NCBI GenBank assembly: GCA_024636135.1
Contig: JAGXHP010000119.1
Span: 1 to 6,006 of the forward strand
Length of the DNA: 6,006 bases
Reading direction: 5' to 3'
DNA from: Chloroflexota bacterium
GTDB taxonomy: Bacteria > Chloroflexota > Limnocylindria > QHBO01
Each line of letters starts with the position of its first letter. Position 1 is the stretch's first letter. The notes beneath the pieces were generated by a model, which did not search any database, was not told the origin of the DNA, and saw nothing but the letters and a program-made list of their open reading frames with translations. Shown here one piece after another: positions 1 to 4,970 of the stretch. A program made the translations under genes and the position numbers.

Positions 1-1
1 C

Positions 2-1006
2 ACCGTTCAGCACCACCCCGACGATCCCCGTTCCGACGTGGATCTCTACCGCGAGGCGATCGCAATCGCCGAAGAGCTGGATGTCGCCGGTTTCGACTCC
101 ATCTGGACCAGCGAGCACCACTTCGTCGATGACGGGTACCTCCCGTCGCAGCTTCCGCTCATCGCGGCGATGGCGGCGCGAACGAGCCGGATCCGGCTCG
201 GCACCGGCGTCCTGCTGGCTCCGATGTTCGATCCGCTGCGCCTGGCCGAGGATGCTGCGGTCGTGGATCTGATCTCGGGTGGCCGTCTCGAGCTCGGCCT
301 CGGCATCGGCTGGCGCGAGGAGGAGTTCGACGGCTTCGGCGTATCGATGCGTGAGCGCGGATCGCGGCTCGACGGCCACCTCGCCGTCCTGCGCCAGGCG
401 TGGTCCGCGGACCTTGTCACCGGGAGCGACCCGCACTTCGCCTATCCGGGCCTCAACGTCACGCCGAAGCCGGCACAGCCCGGCGGCCCGTCGATCTGGC
501 TCGGGGCGGGTGCCGAGGCCGCCGTGCGACGGGCGGGACGGGTGGCCGACGGCTACCTGGCGGGCCCGGCCTCACCCGACGGCATGGCACGGCGTCGCGG
601 CTGGGTGCGCGAGGCGGCCGAGGCCGCGGGTCGAGACCCGGACGCGATCCGCATCGGGCTGTATCGACCGACATTCGTATGGCGCGACGGGGACGCCTGG
701 AGCACGCTGCGGGATGCGGCGTGGTACATGGACTGGAAGTACGGCGACATGGAGACGGCGCGCGGGAAGCGACCGGGCCAGCGACCGCCGCCGATGCCGG
801 CGGCTGACGAGGAGCGCCTCCGGCGTCAGACCACCGTCGGCACGCCCGAGCAGGTCATCGAGCAGCTCCGTGCTTATGCCGAGGTGCTCGGGCCGAACGG
901 CCTGTACGTGGCTCGAGGTCACTTCCCGGGGCTCGACCGCGAGGTCGAGGCCGAATCTCGGCGATTGTTGGCCGAGGAGGTCCTGCCACACGTCGCCGGC
1001 GCCTAG
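2..1006 (+). CDS. LLM class (luciferase-like) flavin-dependent oxidoreductase, 5'-partial
   Basis: This is a TIM-barrel oxidoreductase of the bacterial luciferase-like superfamily, whose members use FMN or coenzyme F420 to oxidise or reduce small organic molecules. The substrate cannot be told from sequence. The reading frame is open from base 2, giving 12 residues (TVQHHPDDPRSD) before the first possible start, a GTG at 38. These residues look like normal family N-terminus, so the true start lies upstream of the window and the GTG is not it. Visible length is 334 residues, near the usual full length, so only about ten are missing. Seen: the SEHHF active-site-type motif after the first strand-helix unit, the GTGVLLAP strand, GRLELGLGIGWREEEFDGFG in the middle, WLGAGAEAAVRRAGRVADGY, and a C-terminal VGTPEQVIEQLRAY motif. 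It ends in TAG 29 nt before the cyclase gene. FMN versus F420 use is undecided. There is no evident link to the sulfur genes downstream. Confidence 0.9.
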   Translation, partial: TVQHHPDDPRSDVDLYREAIAIAEELDVAGFDSIWTSEHHFVDDGYLPSQLPLIAAMAARTSRIRLGTGVLLAPMFDPLRLAEDAAVVDLISGGRLELGLGIGWREEEFDGFGVSMRERGSRLDGHLAVLRQAWSADLVTGSDPHFAYPGLNVTPKPAQPGGPSIWLGAGAEAAVRRAGRVADGYLAGPASPDGMARRRGWVREAAEAAGRDPDAIRIGLYRPTFVWRDGDAWSTLRDAAWYMDWKYGDMETARGKRPGQRPPPMPAADEERLRRQTTVGTPEQVIEQLRAYAEVLGPNGLYVARGHFPGLDREVEAESRRLLAEEVLPHVAGA

Positions 1007-1023
1007 TCGCTGACGCGCGGTGG

Positions 1024-1029
1024 TACGGT
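1024..1029 (+). promoter_or_regulatory. possible -10 element for a leaderless transcript of the cyclase gene
   Basis: TACGGT matches a TANNNT-type -10 hexamer and ends six bases before the ATG at 1036. There is no purine-rich Shine-Dalgarno sequence between 1006 and 1036. That arrangement is typical of leaderless mRNAs in high-GC bacteria, where transcription begins at the start codon. No convincing -35 hexamer is present at the right distance, so the call is weak. Read-through from the upstream gene is the alternative. Confidence 0.22.
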
Positions 1030-1035
1030 GACCGC

Positions 1036-2997
1036 ATGGTTGACACCGGGATCGTCGAACAGCTCGATCAGGCGCGACGCGCATTCGACGGTCGGCGCTG
1101 GGCCGAGGCCGTCGAACTGTTCGAGCGCATTGACGCGGCCGACGACCTCGAACGTGAGGACCTTGACCGGTATGGCGAGGCTGCGTGGTGGACGGGCCAG
1201 TTGAACACGGCCATCACGATCCGGGAGCGGGCGCATGCCGCTCACGTGGCCGCCGGCGACCCTCTGCGGGCCGCATCCGCAGCCCTCTCGGTGGCGGCCG
1301 ACCACAGCCACAAGCTCCAGAGCTCACTGGCGGGGGGATGGGTGCGTCGGGCCGAGCGGCTGCTGGCGGACGTCCCCGAGGCGCCGGTGCACGGGTACCT
1401 GGCCCGCGCCCGCCTGGGCAGCGCGCTCGGGGCGGGCGACCTTGACGAGGCACTGCGCCAGGCCGAGGAGGTGCTGTCCATCGGCGTCCGGACGGGGAGC
1501 GCCGACATCGAAGCACTCGGCCTCCAGGACAAGGGTCGCGTCCTCGTGGCCATGGGGGAGGTCGACGATGGCCTTGCCCTCCTCGATGAGGCGATCGTCG
1601 CCGCCGTGGGAGGCAACCTCAATCCGTATCCGACCGCGATCGTGTACTGCAACGCCACCGTCGCGTGCCAGGATCTTGCCGATTACCGACGCGCGGTTGA
1701 ATTTGCCGAGGCGGCGCGACAGTGGTGCGACCGCCAGGCGATCACCGGCTTCCCCGGGATGTGCCGCGTTCGCCGAGCCGAGGTCACCCGGTTGCGCGGG
1801 TCGTGGGCAGAGGCGGAGACCGAGGCGCGCCAGGCGTGCGTGGAGCTCCAGGACTTCTGTCTCGACTACGCGGGCGAGGGCTTCTACCAGGTCGGCGAGA
1901 TCAGGCTGCGCATGGGCGACCTCGCCGCGTCCGCGGAGGCGTTCCGGCAGGCTCACGAGCTCGGCCGGGCCCCGCTGCCCGGGCTGGCGCTCCTGCGGCT
2001 TGCCCAGGGCAAGACCGCGGCGGGCATCACGATGCTGAAGCGTGCGCTCGATGACCCGTCGACGATTCCGCTCACGCGAGCCAGGATCCTGGGTGCCTAC
2101 GTCGAGCTGGCGTCGGGCGGGAGCACGATCGATGACGCCGCGGAACGTGCCGCCGAGCTGCAGGTGCTCGCGGAGCGCTTCGGGACGCACGCCCTGCTGG
2201 CCACGGCGGCAATGGCGAACGGCCAGGTGGCGCTGGCGCGGTCCGACGCCGTCGCCGCGACGACCCATCTCGAACGAGCCCGGCGTCTCTGGCAGGAGAC
2301 GGACGCCCCGTACGAGACGGCACGAGCGCGGGAACTGCTCGGCCGGGCTCATGCCGCGGCCGGCGACGCCGAGGCGGCCGGCCTGGAGATCCAGGCCGCA
2401 CTGGCCGCGTACCGGAAGCTTGGCGCCGTGCCCGATGCCGACCGCGCCGAGGCAGCCCTGTCCGATCTGTCATCGGAAGCGCCGAGCCGCCCGGTGACCC
2501 GGACGATGATGTTCACCGACATCGTCCGCTCCACCGAGCTCATCGAGGCGATCGGGGACGAGGCATGGACTCGCCTCCTGCAGTGGCACGATCGCGCTAT
2601 CCGCGTCCTGATCGCCGAGCACGACGGCGAGGAGATCCACCATGCCGGCGACGGCTTCTTCGTCGCGTTCGCCGATGCCGGCCGAGCCGTCAGCTGTGCC
2701 ATCGCGATCCAGCGCCGTCTGCGCGACCATCGCCAGGAACACGGGTTTGCCCCGAGCGTGAGGATCGGCCTTCACGTCGGCGACGTGGCGCAGCAGGGCG
2801 CGAGCTACGAGGGGCGGGCGGTCCACCTTGCCGCGCGCATCGGCGCGCTCGCCGCCACCGACGAGATCCTGGCCAGCCGCGACGTGCTCGACGCAGCGCC
2901 CGGCGGGTTCACCCGCGGCGACGAGCGAGAGGTCCAGCTCAAGGGACTCCGCGAGCCGGTCGCGGTGGCCACGGTCGTCGAGGAATCGCGCCGCTGA
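1036..2997 (+). CDS. TPR-repeat protein with C-terminal class III adenylate/guanylate cyclase domain
   Basis: The protein has 653 residues. Residues 1 to about 470 are alpha-helical with tetratricopeptide-like repeats (for example around LDEALRQAEEVLSIG and MGDLAASAEAFRQAHELG), a protein-interaction scaffold found in front of cyclase or LuxR domains in actinobacterial and chloroflexal proteins. Residues about 488-650 form a class III nucleotide cyclase catalytic domain, which makes cAMP or cGMP from the triphosphate. Both metal-binding aspartates are seen: D495 in FTDIVRST and D539 in AGDGFF. The transition-state arginine is present as R601 in VHLAARI. Unusual: the purine-specifying lysine position (KxxGD) is H535, the paired Asp/Cys position before the glycine of YEGRAV is S590, and the expected Asn of VNxAAR is H597. 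No signal peptide or membrane segment is apparent, so it is probably cytoplasmic. The ATG at 1036 is the first good start and lacks a Shine-Dalgarno sequence. Activity and product are uncertain. Confidence 0.9.
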   Translation: MVDTGIVEQLDQARRAFDGRRWAEAVELFERIDAADDLEREDLDRYGEAAWWTGQLNTAITIRERAHAAHVAAGDPLRAASAALSVAADHSHKLQSSLAGGWVRRAERLLADVPEAPVHGYLARARLGSALGAGDLDEALRQAEEVLSIGVRTGSADIEALGLQDKGRVLVAMGEVDDGLALLDEAIVAAVGGNLNPYPTAIVYCNATVACQDLADYRRAVEFAEAARQWCDRQAITGFPGMCRVRRAEVTRLRGSWAEAETEARQACVELQDFCLDYAGEGFYQVGEIRLRMGDLAASAEAFRQAHELGRAPLPGLALLRLAQGKTAAGITMLKRALDDPSTIPLTRARILGAYVELASGGSTIDDAAERAAELQVLAERFGTHALLATAAMANGQVALARSDAVAATTHLERARRLWQETDAPYETARARELLGRAHAAAGDAEAAGLEIQAALAAYRKLGAVPDADRAEAALSDLSSEAPSRPVTRTMMFTDIVRSTELIEAIGDEAWTRLLQWHDRAIRVLIAEHDGEEIHHAGDGFFVAFADAGRAVSCAIAIQRRLRDHRQEHGFAPSVRIGLHVGDVAQQGASYEGRAVHLAARIGALAATDEILASRDVLDAAPGGFTRGDEREVQLKGLREPVAVATVVEESRR

Positions 2998-3017
2998 TTC
3001 GCCGCCGTCCCATGTGA

Positions 3018-3050
3018 CGCCCGGCACGGGTTTGACGGGCCGCCCGGCAC
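3018..3050 (+). repeat. 10-bp direct repeat CGCCCGGCAC, two copies
   Basis: CGCCCGGCAC occurs identically at 3018-3027 and 3041-3050, 23 bp apart start to start. The pair flanks a TTGACG hexamer at 3032-3037. The region can also form short GC hairpins (CCCG/CGGG at 3020-3030; CGGGC/GCCCG at 3036-3046), but no T-tract follows, so I do not call a terminator. It may be a regulator binding site for the operon, or chance in GC-rich DNA. Confidence 0.35.
3032..3037 (+). promoter_or_regulatory. possible -35 element (TTGACG) of the sulfur operon promoter
   Basis: TTGACG matches the sigma-70-type -35 consensus at five of six positions and lies in the 89-nt gap upstream of the ArsR-type gene. The expected -10 position, about 3055-3060, holds GCGCAT, which is a poor -10 match and overlaps the TGCGCAT repeats. 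The placement suits a promoter controlled by the adjacent regulator, but support is partial. Confidence 0.25.
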
Positions 3051-3051
3051 T

Positions 3052-3077
3052 GATGCGCATCTGCGCATGTGCGAGAT
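3052..3077 (+). promoter_or_regulatory. candidate ArsR-type operator: palindrome plus tandem TGCGCAT repeats
   Basis: GATGCGCATC at 3052-3061 is a perfect 10-bp palindrome. It overlaps an 8-bp tandem series, TGCGCATC (3054-3061), TGCGCATG (3062-3069) and TGCGAGAT (3070-3077, degenerate). The element sits just upstream of the ArsR-type start at 3087 and at the expected -10 region. ArsR/SmtB dimers bind short inverted repeats overlapping their own promoter, so autoregulation here is plausible. The operator role is inferred from position and symmetry only. Confidence 0.4.
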
Positions 3078-3086
3078 GGTGTGGCC

Positions 3087-3446
3087 ATGGACGACATCTA
3101 CGAGATCCAGGCGGATGTGCTTCGGGCGCTCGGCAACGCGCGGCGGCTCGAGATCATTCACTGGCTGGCCCAGGGTCCATGCGACGTCGGAACGCTCGCC
3201 GATCGCATGGCGATCGCCCAGCCGAACCTCAGCCAGCACCTGGCGCTCATGCGCTCGACCGGCATCGTCGAGGGGGAGCGGCGTGGCCGCGAGATCCGCT
3301 ATCGGCTCATCGACCCGGACATCGTTCGCGCCTGCGGCCTGATGCGCGGGGTGATCGAGCGTCGGGTTGCACGACTGGCCGACGCCACGCGGACGACCGG
3401 ATCCGTCCCGCTCGCTCCGCCCCACTCGACGACCACACAGAGGTAG
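3087..3446 (+). CDS. ArsR/SmtB-family winged-helix transcriptional regulator
   Basis: The protein has 119 residues, normal for this family of dimeric repressors. Near the N-terminus is the typical ALGNARRLEIIHWL helix (residues 14-27). The helix-turn-helix follows, with recognition helix around residues 44-55 (AQPNLSQHLALM), then the beta wing EGERRGREIRYRLID (62-76) and a dimerisation helix about 77-99. The arsenic-type CxC metal motif is absent. There are exactly two cysteines, C32 just after helix 2 and C83 in the last helix. Two-cysteine ArsR proteins such as SqrR and BigR sense persulfides through a disulfide or polysulfide link. These cysteines are 51 residues apart, not quite the spacing of those proteins, so a thiol sensor is a hypothesis. 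I chose ATG 3087 because family homology begins there; a GTG at 3069 in the same frame is the alternative. The stop is 5 nt before the first DsrE-like gene, making it the first gene of the sulfur operon. Confidence 0.88.
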   Translation: MDDIYEIQADVLRALGNARRLEIIHWLAQGPCDVGTLADRMAIAQPNLSQHLALMRSTGIVEGERRGREIRYRLIDPDIVRACGLMRGVIERRVARLADATRTTGSVPLAPPHSTTTQR

Positions 3447-3451
3447 CTCCC

Positions 3452-3865
3452 ATGGACGAACCGCTGGCCATCTCGCTCTTCTCCGGCACCGACGACAAGC
3501 TGCAGGCAGCCGCGGTCCTGACCGCGGGCGCCGCGGCCGTCGGACGGCCGGTCCACATCTTCCTCCAGTACTGGGGCCTCGACGCGTTCCGTGCCAACGG
3601 CGCGCCGCGTGAGCGCCTCCTTGCGCCCGAGGCCGGACCGGAGGGTCTCGCCGCGGTCGAAGCGCTGGCCACAGCCGGGCAGGCCAGCTGGCACGACACG
3701 CTGGCGCAGGCGAAGGAGATCGGCGAAGTCGATATCCAGGCCTGCTCCCTCTCGATGGATCTTCTCCGCCTGGGTCCCGACGATCTCGACCCGTTGGTCG
3801 ATGGCGTCGAGGGCGTGACCGCCTTCTGGCTGGCCGCGTCCGAGGGCCAGGTGCTCTTCATCTAA
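3452..3865 (+). CDS. short DsrE/DsrF-like family protein
   Basis: The protein has 137 residues and the DsrE-like alpha/beta fold, whose members carry sulfane sulfur as a cysteine persulfide. The first strand and helix (AISLFSGTDDKLQAAAVLTA) are followed by VHIFLQYWGLDAF, matching the VSIFFTFWGFF strand of the long paralogue at 4121. The presumed active cysteine is C98 in QACSLSMDLL, aligned with CQMSMDLLGF of that paralogue. Both proteins end in the same way (VLFI and AIFI). Compared with the paralogue it lacks the N-terminal extension and the Met-rich middle part; residues about 50-80 are instead a short Ala/Gly/Glu-rich region. ATG 3452 is supported by AGAGG at 3439-3443, directly abutting the ArsR stop codon. 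The expected role is a cytoplasmic sulfur carrier working with the TusA-like protein 11 nt downstream. Its partner is inferred. Confidence 0.85.
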   Translation: MDEPLAISLFSGTDDKLQAAAVLTAGAAAVGRPVHIFLQYWGLDAFRANGAPRERLLAPEAGPEGLAAVEALATAGQASWHDTLAQAKEIGEVDIQACSLSMDLLRLGPDDLDPLVDGVEGVTAFWLAASEGQVLFI

Positions 3866-3869
3866 GGAG
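3864..3869 (+). promoter_or_regulatory. Shine-Dalgarno AAGGAG overlapping the upstream stop codon
   Basis: AAGGAG lies 7 nt before ATG 3877 and shares two bases with the TAA stop of the short DsrE-like gene (TAAGGAG). It fixes the start of the first TusA-like gene and suggests that ribosomes finishing the upstream gene restart here. Confidence 0.8.
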
Positions 3870-3876
3870 TGACGAC

Positions 3877-4110
3877 ATGACCATTTCCATTTCGCAATCG
3901 CTCGACGCGCGAAATCTCTCGTGCCCGATGCCGATCGTGAAGACCGCCATCGCCATCAAGACGCTTGCCAGCGGCGATGTCCTGGAGGTGTCGGCGACCG
4001 ATCCGGGATCGGTCAAGGACTTCGACGCCTGGTCGAAGATCACCGGCAACGAGCTGATCGAATCCGACGTGCAGGACGGCGTCTTCCGCTTCGTCCTGCG
4101 CAAGAAGTGA
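3877..4110 (+). CDS. TusA-family sulfurtransferase (SirA-like), first copy
   Basis: The protein has 77 residues, the usual size of TusA-like sulfur carriers with the two-layer IF3-C-like fold. The family signature CPxP is seen as C16-P17-M18-P19 in LDARNLSCPMPIVKT. C16 is the expected persulfide-bearing cysteine and the only cysteine in the protein. Strand and helix pattern continues normally: GDVLEVSATDPGSVKDF, then a second helix and a C-terminal strand VFRFVLRKK. TusA relays sulfur between DsrE-type proteins and downstream acceptors, in tRNA thiolation or in dissimilatory sulfur oxidation. Its position between two DsrE-like genes, with no tRNA thiolation genes visible, points to the sulfur-trafficking role. 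Overall resemblance to the second copy at 4712 is limited to the family pattern, so the two may have different partners. Confidence 0.93.
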   Translation: MTISISQSLDARNLSCPMPIVKTAIAIKTLASGDVLEVSATDPGSVKDFDAWSKITGNELIESDVQDGVFRFVLRKK

Positions 4111-4120
4111 GGCACCCACG

Positions 4121-4699
4121 ATGACAGTCACCACCCGTGACCTAGACATCACGCGCGACGCCGAAACCCCGCCCAACGCTGACGCCGAGGCCGCCGCGGC
4201 CCTGCTGAGCGAGCGCCCGGCCAAGACGAACTCGCTCGTGATCATTGCCGAGAGCGGTGACCTGGAGAAGACCTGGGCAACCACCATCATGGCGTCCACC
4301 GCGGCCGCCTCCGGGATGGAGGTCTCGATCTTCTTCACCTTCTGGGGCTTCTTCCCGCTGGTGCGGCCCGAGAAGCGGATCACCGGCACCAACTGGATGC
4401 AGCGGGCGCTTTCGATCATGAACCGGCCGGGGATCGACCACCTGAAGCTCAGCCGCATGAACTTCATGGGCATGGGCCCCTGGATGATGAAGCGACTCGC
4501 GCGCCAGTACGGCGTCGCGTCGCCCGGCGAGCTGCTCACCGCGGCACAGGCCATGGGCGTGAAGCTCCTGCCCTGCCAGATGAGCATGGACCTGCTCGGC
4601 TTCTCTCGCGACGACCTGATCGATGGGCTGGAAGAGCCCGTCGGCGCTGCCACGGTGCTCCAGCTGATCGCCAGCGGCACGCCGGCCATCTTCATCTGA
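4121..4699 (+). CDS. DsrE2-like (DsrE/DsrF/DrsH-like) sulfur carrier protein
   Basis: The protein has 192 residues, with a hydrophilic, Ala/Asp/Glu-rich N-terminal tail of about 35 residues ahead of the domain. The core begins at SLVIIAESGDLEKTWATTIM and continues with MEVSIFFTFWGFFPLV (residues 66-81), strongly hydrophobic and possibly membrane-associated, as has been proposed for DsrE2 proteins. A Met-rich stretch follows (MNFMGMGPWMM, 113-123, five methionines). The conserved cysteine C152 lies in LLPCQMSMDLLGF and is the only cysteine, the expected persulfide carrier. DsrE2-like genes next to tusA are known in sulfur-oxidising bacteria and archaea, often near hdr or rhodanese genes, which are not visible here. 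The start at 4121 has a modest Shine-Dalgarno (TGAGG, 4108-4112) formed partly by the TGA stop of the TusA-like gene. Homology to the short protein at 3452 is visible in the FW/YWG strand, the CxxSMDLL motif and the C-terminus. Confidence 0.9.
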   Translation: MTVTTRDLDITRDAETPPNADAEAAAALLSERPAKTNSLVIIAESGDLEKTWATTIMASTAAASGMEVSIFFTFWGFFPLVRPEKRITGTNWMQRALSIMNRPGIDHLKLSRMNFMGMGPWMMKRLARQYGVASPGELLTAAQAMGVKLLPCQMSMDLLGFSRDDLIDGLEEPVGAATVLQLIASGTPAIFI

Positions 4700-4711
4700 A
4701 AGGACGAGATC

Positions 4712-4960
4712 ATGATTCAGACCGATACCCACGCAATCACGCGCACGATCGACGCCCGCGGCAGCTACTGCCCGGGGCCGCTCATGGAGCTGATCCGTGC
4801 GATCCGTGAAGGCTCGGCCGGCGACGTCATCGCCGTGCACTCCTCGGACAACGGATCCCGGATCGATATTCCCAAGTGGGTGGAGAAGGCGGGCCATCGG
4901 CTCATCGGCGTCACCCAACGCGACGGCTACGACGAGATCGTGGTCGAGCAGCAGCGCTAG
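4712..4960 (+). CDS. TusA-family sulfurtransferase, second copy
   Basis: The protein has 82 residues of the TusA/SirA-like family. The CPxP signature is C20-P21-G22-P23 in DARGSYCPGPLMELIRAI, and C20 is the sole cysteine. The GDVIAVHSSDNGSRIDIPKW segment follows, then a helix and a final strand YDEIVVEQQR. CPGP variants with LMELI after them differ from the CPMP of the first copy, suggesting a different interaction surface. AAGGA at 4700-4704, 7 nt before the ATG, marks the start and touches the TGA stop of the DsrE2-like gene. It is expected to accept or donate sulfane sulfur, most likely with the DsrE2-like protein encoded just upstream. The following flavoprotein gene starts 10 nt later. 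Confidence 0.93.
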   Translation: MIQTDTHAITRTIDARGSYCPGPLMELIRAIREGSAGDVIAVHSSDNGSRIDIPKWVEKAGHRLIGVTQRDGYDEIVVEQQR

Positions 4961-4964
4961 GAGG
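4959..4964 (+). promoter_or_regulatory. Shine-Dalgarno AGGAGG overlapping the upstream stop codon
   Basis: A full-consensus AGGAGG lies 6 nt before ATG 4971 and shares two bases with the TAG stop of the second TusA-like gene (TAGGAGG). It is the strongest ribosome binding site in the operon and fixes the start of the flavoprotein gene. Confidence 0.85.
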
Positions 4965-4970
4965 CTCTTG

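Noticed and set aside
38..1006. GTG at 38 as the true start of the oxidoreductase gene
   Set aside because: The frame is open further upstream and the 12 residues before the GTG look like normal family N-terminus, so the gene is truncated by the window edge.
1324..2352. Minus-strand open frame of 342 codons
   Set aside because: It is antisense to the TPR-like part of the cyclase gene, Arg-rich and without recognisable motifs.
3019..3046. Intrinsic terminator after the cyclase gene
   Set aside because: Only 4-5 bp GC stems can form and no T-tract follows. The same bases are better explained as repeat or promoter elements.
3069..3446. GTG at 3069 as start of the ArsR-type protein
   Set aside because: It would add six residues (MRDGVA) unlike the family and lie inside the TGCGCAT repeat element. 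ATG 3087 fits the homology better, though neither has a good Shine-Dalgarno sequence.
2828..3865. Plus-strand 345-codon frame that ends with the short DsrE-like protein, suggesting a larger fusion
   Set aside because: Before 3452 it crosses the cyclase and ArsR-type genes out of frame and encodes Arg/Pro/Ser-rich filler. The DsrE homology and its Shine-Dalgarno sequence begin only at ATG 3452.
3862..4713. Minus-strand open frame of 283 codons
   Set aside because: It covers the opposite strand of the first TusA-like and DsrE2-like genes, which have Shine-Dalgarno sequences and recognisable motifs. The antisense product shows no known domain.
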